Assembly (NCBI GenBank): GCA_938075415.1
Contig: CALJHC010000031.1
Span: forward strand, 1-32,992
DNA: 32,992 bases
Source: an uncultured Rubripirellula sp.
GTDB lineage: Bacteria > Planctomycetota > Planctomycetia > Pirellulales > Pirellulaceae
Reading direction: 5' to 3'
Part shown: positions 7,151 to 15,064 of the stretch, in pieces
How positions within the stretch are numbered: position 1 is the first letter of the stretch
Layout: each line of letters begins with the position of its first letter
Notes under the pieces: model-generated
What the model saw: only the letters and a program-made list of their open reading frames with translations
What the model was told of the DNA's origin: nothing
Database searches by the model: none
Program-made: the position numbers and the translations under genes

Positions 7151-7639
7151 CCATTCCCCAGCCCAAAACTTCTGTCAAGGAACTTATCACGGCAAGCTAG
7201 ACAGAGTGTAACCTGTTTTCAATGAAACCTATCACTCAGCCCAATCTGCCGACCGTTTTGATGAAGCCACCAACAACACCCGTGTGAATGCAAAAATCAC
7301 CTTCGGCATCATCGCCATTGTGGACAATTACATCCAAAATCAATCAACTCATCTGTCTTGAGACGGCGATTCTTCGAATCCATCAAATGGCACCTCATCC
7401 AGTGAACCAAACATTGATCATACCCCAGCTAAACTCAGGTTCTTGATATGAGTAACCCACTACACAAAATGGTTCCAGCTCGATGTTATCATTGGGGAAC
7501 GATCAAGGTCGTTTGTCATCTCGTTGATTGTCCCAGCCAACCACCGAAATCACATCTGATTGCCACGGTATACGAAGTACCAACTCACTGAATCCCAAGA
7601 CGACTTGACCCATCGAACCTCCTGAACTGGTTCTCAACC
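7151..7639. other. gap without an intact gene
   Basis: No complete gene is seen. The plus-strand frame 7212-7361 reads like protein (ETYHSAQSADRFDEATNN, then AKITFGIIAIVDNYIQNQ) but has no start codon and is only 50 codons long, so it may be a remnant. The rest holds no structure that I can support. Confidence 0.4.
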
Positions 7640-8389
7640 ATGCACGTTCACTGCCTAGGCTCTGCAGGCTATCATCCAAACGAGTCGCGTCACACCTCAT
7701 GCTACTTCCTTCCTGAATCAGGAATTGCTCTTGATGCTGGAACCGGGTTCTTTCGGCTCTTGGACCTGATTGAGCAAGAGACGCTTGATATCATGATAAG
7801 TCACGCTCACCTCGATCACGTTCTGGGGCTGACCTACCTGCTCGATCCAGCCTTTCAGAAACAGCTGCGTAAAATTCGTATTTGGGGAGAGTCTGCAAAA
7901 CTAGCTGCTATCAGAGAAAATCTTTTTCATCCGATGCTGTTCCCAGCCAACCTCGATGCCGAGTGGAATGAGATTGATGCTAAAGATAATTTCAAAATTG
8001 GAGCCGCTTCAGTTTCCTGGCGCAGTCAAGTCCACCCCGGAGGTTCGGTTGCCTATCGACTCGACTGGGAAAACAACAAGCGACTGATCTATGCGACTGA
8101 CACAATCGGTGACACGAGCGTTGAACACGCGATGTGGAGCAAGAACGCTGACCTGCTGATCCACGAATGCTACTTCGAGGACACAGACATGGCTTGGGCA
8201 GAAAAGACGGGGCACAGTTGGACAAGCCGGGTGGCGGAGGTGGCTGCGGCGGCAGAGCCAAAAAAAATCCTACTCACCCACGTCAACCCATCAGCTTCCG
8301 GCGAAAACCCTGTCGACATCTCCCCGATCGTTGAAAGACTTGATTCGGAAGTGATCATCGCAAAAGATCATCTCACGCTCGAATTCTGA
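7640..8389 (+). CDS. RNase Z-like metallo-beta-lactamase hydrolase
   Basis: A 249-residue MBL-fold protein. The metal motif HAHLDH lies at residues 55-60, LDAGTG at 31-36, a later aspartate in IYATDT, and histidines in HECYF, GHSW and THVNP complete the two-metal site. The arrangement fits the RNase Z/BN or PhnP-like branch (phosphodiesterase activity on RNA or small phosphodiesters). The exosite typical of true RNase Z is not evident, so the substrate stays open. No signal peptide is present, so it is cytoplasmic. It is convergent with the SecA-like gene; the short gap between them carries a 13-bp tandem repeat. Confidence 0.88.
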   Translation: MHVHCLGSAGYHPNESRHTSCYFLPESGIALDAGTGFFRLLDLIEQETLDIMISHAHLDHVLGLTYLLDPAFQKQLRKIRIWGESAKLAAIRENLFHPMLFPANLDAEWNEIDAKDNFKIGAASVSWRSQVHPGGSVAYRLDWENNKRLIYATDTIGDTSVEHAMWSKNADLLIHECYFEDTDMAWAEKTGHSWTSRVAEVAAAAEPKKILLTHVNPSASGENPVDISPIVERLDSEVIIAKDHLTLEF

Positions 8390-8447
8390 AAAGCTTTCGA
8401 CAAGCGTGGTGCCGTCTCTACCGCTCAATCCGGATTGTTTCTAGAAA

Positions 8448-8483
8448 ACCGCAATGAAAAACCGCAATGAAAAAAGGCAATGA
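8448..8483 (+). repeat. 13-bp tandem repeat
   Basis: Two exact copies of ACCGCAATGAAAA at 8448-8473 are followed by a partial, diverged third copy. They lie between two convergent genes. Confidence 0.85.
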
Positions 8484-8558
8484 CGAGTCAGTCACAGGGT
8501 TGCTTGAGCAAAGATTCCTGCAACCCGAATCACTCTATCTGGTGGCTTACGGTGATAA

Positions 8559-10697
8559 TCAATCTGGTGTATCCAGATAGGGATCCTGCCCGATTTCTCG
8601 CTGCATTTTCTTGCGCTCTTTTTCCATGTGTAACAAAATCATTCGGTCCCGAAAGTGCTTCCGCTCCACCTTTCGTTGAGCTTTTTGAAATCTCTTTGCG
8701 TATCGATTCAGCTCACCCGAACTGGACTCACCGATTGACTTGAGACTGTCAGCTTTCTTAGGGCCAAAGCCACCCTTTAAAATGTCATCATCAAGAGAAA
8801 GGTACTGTCGGTAAGAGCCTCGATCCCCCTGACGACCGCACCGGCCAATCAACTGCCGGTCAATTCGAGCCGCGTCGTGCAGTTCGGTGCAAATCACATG
8901 CATCCCCCCCCTGCCCTCAACACCAGTCACCAATTTGATATCGGTGCCTCGGCCAGCCATATTCGTGGCAACCGTCACTCGACACGCATCTCCGGCATCG
9001 GACACAATTTCTGCCTCCTGAGCCGCATTGTTCGCGTTCAAGACCTGATGTTCGATCCCCACATCTGTCAGCATTTTGGAAAGCTGCTCACTCTTGTCAA
9101 TCGAACGTGTTCCGATGAGAACGGGACGATTTCCCTCCACCACTGACTTCACTTCCTGAACGATCGCTGCGAATTTCTGTTCCATCGTTCCAAAAACACG
9201 ATCAGTCAGACGAAGACGTTGCGGGGGACGATTGGTGGGAACACGGATAACGGGTGTACGGTAAATGCGACGCAGTTCGCTAGCGCTGGTCGCCGCAGTA
9301 CCCGTCATCCCAGCAAGATTTGGATACCTCAAAAAGAGGTCCTGCACGGTGATTCTGGCCGCTTGTCCCGTCGGAACACTGATCTCCAATTCCTCTTTGG
9401 CCTCAATGGCTTGGTGGATTCCATCACGCCATTTTCGCCCCTCAGCCAAACGGCCTGTGAACTCGTCAACAATCACAATTTCGTCAATACCCTTGTCACC
9501 CGGACGAACCACATATTGGCGGTCAAGCAAGAACTCTTGATGCACTTTGATGGCCCGCTCGGTGTATTCATACAAATCAACCAAACCCATCATTCGCACC
9601 AGGTCACTCTTGTTAAGTGATCGCACTTTTTGTCGCCCTCGCCCGGTCAGCTCATATTGTTTGGTATCAGGATCAATCTCGAAATGTTCGTCTTGCTCGT
9701 ATTCGCTTGCAGTCTCCGCAGCCCATCGATAAGTCGAAACAATTTGATCCCTTACAGTGTCTTCGATGCTGCCGATAATCAGAGGCGTCCTCGCTTCATC
9801 GATCAGAATACTGTCAGCCTCATCAACCAAGCAGAAATGCATGCCTCGCATGACCACTTCATCACCACTATCTGAAAATCCCACCCCGCCATCACCAAGC
9901 ATCTCCGTCTCCACGCGATTCTGAGCCCGAAGCAACAAACGGTCACGCAGAAAATCAAATCCAAATTCCTTTGCGGTTCCGTAGGTGATCGCCGCAGAGT
10001 ACGACTTCCTTCTCGATGCTTGATCATCTGGCGTCTGGATAATCCCCACTGAAACACCCAGCATCTCATACAGTGGTTGCATCCATTCGGCATCACGCTT
10101 GGCGAGATAATCATTGACCGTGGCAAGGTGCGCCCCCTTGCCAAGCAGCGAATACAGATACAGCGGCAAAGTGGCTGTGAGGGTTTTTCCCTCGCCGGTC
10201 TGCATCTCGGCAATACAACCTTCAAACAGGGAAATCCCCCCCACCATTTGAACATCGTAATGCCGCATTCCCAAAGATCGACGGCCTGATTCACGAACCA
10301 GTGCGTAAGCCTCAGGCAACAGGATTGCTAATTTTTCGCCAGCCATCGCTCGGTATCGCAGCGCCAGTGACCGCTTCCGCAAAGCTGCGTCGTCCTCAGC
10401 CAGTAAGGTCGACTCCAACTCATTGATCAGAACAAGCTGTCGTCGCCAACGCATCATTTTGGCCCTAAATCCGCGGGCAGCCATCAAACTTAGAGCGCGA
10501 TTGGCACTTGGCCGTACTCCAATTGACAACGCAGACTCCTCCCCACCGGAATTCGCCGCTTCGGAATTCGCCAGCTCGGAATTCGCCGCTTCGGACTCCT
10601 TGGCAGGAATTGGATCGGGAATCGTCAACGCCGAGTCAGCCCGCGTCTGGGGCCTTGGCGGGCGTTTTGATTCTGCGTCTTTCTCTTCCGAGGACAT
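8559..10697 (-). CDS. secA: short SecA-like translocase ATPase lacking the C-terminal scaffold
   Basis: A 712-residue SecA-family motor. Residues 1-60 are a low-complexity leader. GMRHYDVQMVGG lies at 143-154, Walker A MQTGEGKT at 165-172, VDEADS at 291-296, TGTAAT at 465-470, ATNMAGRGTDI at 577-587, and motif VI IGRCGRQGDRGS at 617-628 (usual: IGRSGRQGD.GS). Canonical SecA is about 840-900 residues. Here the protein ends soon after the AQRKVE..HF..R helix, so most of the helical scaffold with the two-helix finger and the zinc/SecB tail are absent. It is therefore either an accessory SecA-like protein or a divergent form. The main secA would be elsewhere. It is divergent from the BBP7 gene and ends convergent with the MBL gene. 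Confidence 0.92.
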   Translation of the reverse strand: MSSEEKDAESKRPPRPQTRADSALTIPDPIPAKESEAANSELANSEAANSGGEESALSIGVRPSANRALSLMAARGFRAKMMRWRRQLVLINELESTLLAEDDAALRKRSLALRYRAMAGEKLAILLPEAYALVRESGRRSLGMRHYDVQMVGGISLFEGCIAEMQTGEGKTLTATLPLYLYSLLGKGAHLATVNDYLAKRDAEWMQPLYEMLGVSVGIIQTPDDQASRRKSYSAAITYGTAKEFGFDFLRDRLLLRAQNRVETEMLGDGGVGFSDSGDEVVMRGMHFCLVDEADSILIDEARTPLIIGSIEDTVRDQIVSTYRWAAETASEYEQDEHFEIDPDTKQYELTGRGRQKVRSLNKSDLVRMMGLVDLYEYTERAIKVHQEFLLDRQYVVRPGDKGIDEIVIVDEFTGRLAEGRKWRDGIHQAIEAKEELEISVPTGQAARITVQDLFLRYPNLAGMTGTAATSASELRRIYRTPVIRVPTNRPPQRLRLTDRVFGTMEQKFAAIVQEVKSVVEGNRPVLIGTRSIDKSEQLSKMLTDVGIEHQVLNANNAAQEAEIVSDAGDACRVTVATNMAGRGTDIKLVTGVEGRGGMHVICTELHDAARIDRQLIGRCGRQGDRGSYRQYLSLDDDILKGGFGPKKADSLKSIGESSSGELNRYAKRFQKAQRKVERKHFRDRMILLHMEKERKKMQREIGQDPYLDTPD
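10548..10595 (-). repeat. 15-bp in-frame tandem repeat in the SecA-like leader
   Basis: Three 15-bp units starting GGAATTCGCC at 10548, 10563 and 10578 encode the pentapeptide repeat EAANS/ELANS/EAANS at residues 36-50. The unit length keeps the frame, and the region precedes the conserved SecA core. Confidence 0.88.
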
Positions 10698-10925
10698 TTC
10701 TTATCTTCTTCTGGAATTCATCTTTCAGCAAAACAACGATTTCACGCTCTTGACATGCAGAGCTTCCTGTAAGTACTGCCTATTGAAACGATTATGTAAG
10801 TCGGAATGGCTAAGAATAACAAGATAGGAGGTTTGGGTTGATAATTCAGCTGATAATGTCAGTTCTGTTTCCCGGGATCAATTCAGCCGATTCACTACAA
10901 AAGCAATTCAGCGATCCCGGACTGT

Positions 10926-12452
10926 ATGAGACATTCCATGAAAACAAACGTTAAACGCCTGGCTCTGACCGCAATGCTGCTCACCGGAGCAAGCATCGCG
11001 AGTGCCGAGCAAAACAGTCAGTCGGTTGGCGACTTTCCAGGCTACGGCGAAACCGCTTACTTTCACGAAGATGCGACCTATGCCGAGGGTGCTGAGCTTA
11101 CCGCGACCGATTTCGTCGGTGACAACCATGTCGGCGACAGCCACGTGGGGGATCTTCCACTGGAACCGGCGCTCGCGGGCGAATATCAGGCCGCTTCACA
11201 CGTCTTACCAGAGCCGATCGGTGACGGACTCAAGACGTTAGCACAGCCTTTTGATGGCCAGTTACCACAGGCACTCACCTCACTGCGACCACTCTCCGGT
11301 GACCGTGCGAAAACAAGTTGCGAAACTTTGAGCGATTCGGACTGCGATGGTAACGGCCTACCAACCAATCTGATGTCGCGACTGATCGGGAGATTGGAAG
11401 GTTCGGACTATTGGGCGTCGAGCGAAGCCCTGCTGTGGTTCACACCCAACCGATCCATGCCGGCACTGATCACCACCTCAGATCCAGCAACGCTGCCAGT
11501 GCTTCCCGAGGGCGGACCCAACTCAGTCGAAACCGTATTCGGCGATGATATCAACGGCGAACCTTCCGGTGGCATCCGACTCGATTTTGGCAAAAAGATG
11601 ACGGAAAACCTCTCCGTCGGAGGCCGCTTCTGGTGGCTTGGGAACAACGATGATTCCTACTTTGGATCCGACGACGGATCCAACATGTCGATCGGCCGTC
11701 CCTACTTCAACACTGATATCGGGGCAAACGACGCTCTGTTGGTCGCCTTTCAACCAACCGATCTCAGCGGCAACGATCCCCACTTTTCGGGCTCGGTTGC
11801 AGGTCGAAGCCAACTCAAGTTGTGGGCCGCGGAGGGATACGCCAAACTGAATCTTGCCAGCATCGATAATTGCAAAATCGATCTCATCGGTGGCTACACC
11901 CATTTCTCGATCAATGACATGCTTTCAATCGAAAGCCAGACGCTGGACGAGAACACTGCGAGGCTACGACGTTACAGCGATTACTTCGAGAACGACAACG
12001 AGTTCAATGGCGGTCAAATTGGCTTTCAATTTGCCCTGAAGCGAGGCCGTTGGTCGGCTTCCTCCTTGACCAAGATTCACCTCGGGAACATGAACCAGCG
12101 AGTGCAAATTGCTGGTTCCAGTTCGGACCAGACATTCCCTGCTCCCGCCACCAACGCCTCAAACGGAATGTTGGCGATGGGCAATCAGGGTAACTATGAA
12201 CGCGACACCTTCTCGTTCGCCCCCGAAGCCAATATCAAGATTGGGTACGCCGTCAGAGACAACGTCAACTTCACCCTAGGCTACTCATTCATCTACTTCG
12301 ACAACGTCTCCCTTGTTGGTGACGTGATCGACACGAGCCTTGACCCACTGTTTCTCAACACCAGCGTGAGTGGCTCAAACCCTGCGTTCAAATTCGACGA
12401 CTCGAGCCTTTGGGTGCAAGGCATTGACTTTGGTCTGACCATCGAGATCTGA
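10926..12452 (+). CDS. BBP7-family outer-membrane beta-barrel protein
   Basis: A 508-residue secreted protein. The signal peptide KTNVKRLALTAMLLTGASIASA is cleaved before EQ; start at 10926, or Met5 at 10938, gives the same mature protein. A linker of about 130 residues is followed by the barrel domain beginning with YWASSEALLWFTPNRSMPAL and including GGIRLDF and SVGGRFWWLG, the signature of the planctomycete BBP7 family (PF07585). Strands alternate hydrophobic and polar residues and the last strand ends in GIDFGLTIEI. These are abundant planctomycete cell-envelope proteins of unknown exact role, with a probable pore or structural function. It is monocistronic, with a strong terminator after it. 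Confidence 0.9.
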   Translation: MRHSMKTNVKRLALTAMLLTGASIASAEQNSQSVGDFPGYGETAYFHEDATYAEGAELTATDFVGDNHVGDSHVGDLPLEPALAGEYQAASHVLPEPIGDGLKTLAQPFDGQLPQALTSLRPLSGDRAKTSCETLSDSDCDGNGLPTNLMSRLIGRLEGSDYWASSEALLWFTPNRSMPALITTSDPATLPVLPEGGPNSVETVFGDDINGEPSGGIRLDFGKKMTENLSVGGRFWWLGNNDDSYFGSDDGSNMSIGRPYFNTDIGANDALLVAFQPTDLSGNDPHFSGSVAGRSQLKLWAAEGYAKLNLASIDNCKIDLIGGYTHFSINDMLSIESQTLDENTARLRRYSDYFENDNEFNGGQIGFQFALKRGRWSASSLTKIHLGNMNQRVQIAGSSSDQTFPAPATNASNGMLAMGNQGNYERDTFSFAPEANIKIGYAVRDNVNFTLGYSFIYFDNVSLVGDVIDTSLDPLFLNTSVSGSNPAFKFDDSSLWVQGIDFGLTIEI

Positions 12453-12481
12453 TTAGCCAAACAAGTCATTCAATCGACGCA

Positions 12482-12517
12482 AGTGTGCGACGGGTCAATC
12501 CCTCGCACACTTTTTTT
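12482..12517 (+). terminator. rho-independent terminator of the BBP7 gene
   Basis: Perfect 9-bp stem AGTGTGCGA (12482-12490) and TCGCACACT (12503-12511), extended inside by GGG/CCC, then a run of seven T. It lies 30 bp after the stop codon. Confidence 0.93.
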
Positions 12518-12579
12518 ATTGAATCGTGATCAAATGCAATTTCCCGACCATGGCATACTCATCTTTCATCTGTTGCGTT

Positions 12580-12918
12580 TCATATCGCCATCATGGAATT
12601 CAATGAAGGTCTCATCAGGATGCCATCCCATTGCACGTTAGCCATTCGATACGCTGAGGTGGCATCCCGTGCGGTGTCGCCATTGTCAAAACCGGGTGCG
12701 AAAAACGCTAAGAAAGAGTCTATCATTCTCGTGTGCCATTGAATTGAGTCACCGATGACTTGATGCTGATACCAATCCATCACTGACTCAAGTGCAAATC
12801 CAGTGTGAACCATCACCAAACTGGCGAACAACAGGTCTGCAAGTGCAGTCTTCAGCAACTGCCTGAATGGTCGATCAAGCAAAACGACCTTCTCGCATGC
12901 ACCCAACTGCAGTTCCAC
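12580..12918 (-). CDS. possible orphan ORF, weak
   Basis: The minus frame between the BBP7 terminator and the aldo/keto reductase gene is open for more than 112 codons from a GTG at 12918. It reads like protein (KTALADLLFASLVMVHTGFA, then MDWYQHQVIGDSIQWHTRMI). The same frame stays open upstream, antisense to the reductase gene, where it looks like a shadow. No ribosome site or known motif supports it, so it may be a remnant. Confidence 0.25.
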   Translation of the reverse strand: MELQLGACEKVVLLDRPFRQLLKTALADLLFASLVMVHTGFALESVMDWYQHQVIGDSIQWHTRMIDSFLAFFAPGFDNGDTARDATSAYRMANVQWDGILMRPSLNSMMAI

Positions 12919-13008
12919 AATTCCGTGCCCAGAATGCTCAAAAGCACGCCACGCTTCTCTGGGAGGGAATAACCTTTTCTCGCGGTTAACAAAACGGAAG
13001 ACTTGTAA

Positions 13009-13932
13009 ATGATACAGCTCGATTCGACACCATCGGTGGCACTCGGACTCTGGCCCCTTGCCGGTATTACAACCGTTGGTGTCACCAATGAAGATGCCGA
13101 GGCAACGATTACCGCAGCGATCAACGCGGGAATCACCACGTTTGATACCGCATTCAGCTACGGCTACCAAGGTGAAAGCGATCGTCTCCTGGGGCGGTTT
13201 ATCAAAAGCGAGCGGGACCGCTACTGCATCATCGGCAAGGTAGGGCAACGATGGACCAATGATCGTCAGCGTGTGATCGACGCTCACCCGACCACAATTA
13301 CCAACGATGCGGAGACCTCACTCAAACGCATGGGGATTGAAAGCCTTGATCTGCTAATGCTGCACAGCCCGGACCCAGAGATACCCATCGAAGAAAGCGC
13401 CGCCTCCCTTTGTCGAATGGTCCAGCAAGGGCGTTGTCGATCCATTGGTGTCTGCAACGTTCAACTGGAGCAATTTCTGGCGTTTCACAAAGCCGTACGA
13501 GCAGAATCAATTCCGTGCGACGCCATTCAGGTACCTCTCAATCTGCTTCAGCAAGAATCGCTGCAAACCATCATTCCCAACTGCTACAAACTCGGGACCC
13601 ACACAGATGTGTACTGGACGCTGATGAAAGGATTGCTCGCCGGCAAAATTTCGAGAGATCACGAATTTGCGCCGGGTGACTCACGGCCAAGCTACGAAAT
13701 TTTCCGTGGCGAAGCTCGAGAGCGAGCACACGATGTGGTCGATGCACTTGAAACCCTTGGGCGAGAAGTGAACCGCACAACGGCACAACTGGCCGTTGGC
13801 TGGACCCTTAGCCAAAGAGGTGTGAGACACGCACTGGTGGGAGCGAGACGACCAGAACAGGTCAAAGAAATTGCCGGATCAACCCCTTTGAGCAACGAAG
13901 TACTCTTTCGGATTGACGACATCCTGCGATAA
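13009..13932 (+). CDS. aldo/keto reductase
   Basis: A 307-residue (beta/alpha)8 NADP-dependent oxidoreductase. The catalytic tetrad is visible as Asp46, Tyr51 (TFDTAFSYG), Lys77 (IIGKVG) and His119 (LLMLHSPDP). The later SIGVCN and the C-terminal ALVGARRPEQVKEIAG are the usual cofactor-binding blocks of AKR families related to L-galactose dehydrogenase/YghZ types. The substrate cannot be told. No signal peptide is present. The ATG at 13009 matches the expected N-terminus. It is a single gene with no close partner on its strand. Confidence 0.9.
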   Translation: MIQLDSTPSVALGLWPLAGITTVGVTNEDAEATITAAINAGITTFDTAFSYGYQGESDRLLGRFIKSERDRYCIIGKVGQRWTNDRQRVIDAHPTTITNDAETSLKRMGIESLDLLMLHSPDPEIPIEESAASLCRMVQQGRCRSIGVCNVQLEQFLAFHKAVRAESIPCDAIQVPLNLLQQESLQTIIPNCYKLGTHTDVYWTLMKGLLAGKISRDHEFAPGDSRPSYEIFRGEARERAHDVVDALETLGREVNRTTAQLAVGWTLSQRGVRHALVGARRPEQVKEIAGSTPLSNEVLFRIDDILR

Positions 13933-14116
13933 ACCGCTCCCGGTATCAAATGCTTGCCAAAGGCAAACGCAACGAAGGCGTCAAGGTGAGATGAACCACT
14001 GCCTTGAAAAAAGTCTTGCCAACGTTTCGTCCAGTTGCTCGCTCGATTCCAATAAACAAGCGGTACATCAAATCCTATCAGCAACGGCACCACCCCTTGG
14101 GGCAACAGCCTTGAGA

Positions 14117-14377
14117 TCAGTTAAAACCTTCGAATTCTGCATCTGAACTCGGTTCAACTTCCGCAGCGGCAAATTCAGCATCGCCGAAACCAGCTTGGTC
14201 ACCAATTTCCACCTCAGCTTCTTCGACGATCTCTTCCCCCGTCGAATCAGAGACATCCTCAGAGAGACCTTCCATCGCTCGCAATCGCTTCCGCTTCTCC
14301 ATGACAGAAGCCACGGGTACGGCCACGATGCAAACCAACAAGAATACGGCCCAAGGAATAAAATAGATCATCTGCAT
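14117..14377 (-). CDS. small single-pass membrane protein with acidic tail
   Basis: The preferred start is ATG at 14377 (MQMIYFIPWAVFLLVCIVAV), giving 86 residues; the frame is open to 14446. One membrane helix lies at about residues 5-24, then a basic cluster (EKRKRLRAMEG), then a strongly acidic tail rich in Glu, Ala and Asp. The basic cluster after the helix suggests N-out/C-in with the acidic tail in the cytoplasm. I know no named family. No partner gene is adjacent. Confidence 0.6.
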   Translation of the reverse strand: MQMIYFIPWAVFLLVCIVAVPVASVMEKRKRLRAMEGLSEDVSDSTGEEIVEEAEVEIGDQAGFGDAEFAAAEVEPSSDAEFEGFN

Positions 14378-15064
14378 AAACCGAACGGCGGGATAAAAAG
14401 AGAAGTTGCTAACCAAGAAAATAATCGACGGGAGCCTGAGAAGCAATTTCGGACAGTGCCCGCCCGCACAAAACCACGGTTTTATTAGCTTTCATCGCGT
14501 CACGTCACCCAAAATAACCCACTCTCTTTCTTACACCCTCCCCATTTCCGGGCTTCCTTGCCCAGTGTCTGACTTTCATCATTGGCTGATAAAACCTCAC
14601 CTCCACGCACACTCGACAAGCCAAACGCAACGCACAACGTGACTCTACCCAGACGATTCTCGAGGCAGCAACCAAGGATCAGCGAGAGACGAGGACCAAA
14701 GTACCCACTGCAAGTTTTCAAAGACGGCCATCAGGCGAATCGTCACTTGGTATTTCTACTGACGCTACCGTTAGCGTCTCATGAAACCATTTGCCGGTCC
14801 CGTCGCCAGCATCAAGCCCTGACGTAAAAACTAGCCAACAAGGAACCTCAAGTGACTTGCGCTGCCCACCCCACTGCACAGGTTGTTCAATGCAAGCTGT
14901 TCAATGCAAGCTGTTCAAATCACCATGGTTAATTCACTTTCCATCAACTTCGCCATGGTCACTTTGCAAAGCGCATTCAGGAAACAATTTGATTCAGCGG
15001 CTACCGCCGAACCGAGTTGATGTGAAACCCATGAGGCCACCTGACCACAGGCCTCACCTGACGG
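14378..15064. other. gene-free gap
   Basis: Between the small membrane protein gene and the 3' end of the TRAP permease gene I see no convincing gene. The one clear structure is a 14-bp tandem repeat at 14884-14918. Confidence 0.6.
14884..14918 (+). repeat. 14-bp tandem repeat, 2.5 copies
   Basis: Two exact copies of TGTTCAATGCAAGC at 14884-14897 and 14898-14911 are followed by TGTTCAA. Confidence 0.9.

Noticed and set aside
8498..8526. Terminator downstream of the SecA-like gene
   Set aside because: A 7-bp stem (GGGTTGC/GCAACCC) is present, but no T run follows on the minus strand.
9803..10294. 163-codon minus-strand frame
   Set aside because: Alternative frame inside the SecA-like gene, which is unambiguous.
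13009..13287. Upstream part of the minus-strand frame 12580-13287
   Set aside because: Antisense to the aldo/keto reductase, whose catalytic tetrad lies in this stretch. Only the part left of 12918 is kept as a weak candidate.
14500..14721. 73-codon minus-strand frame between the small membrane protein and TRAP genes
   Set aside because: Cys/Gly/Arg-rich translation without motif, no ribosome site, not close to another gene of an operon.
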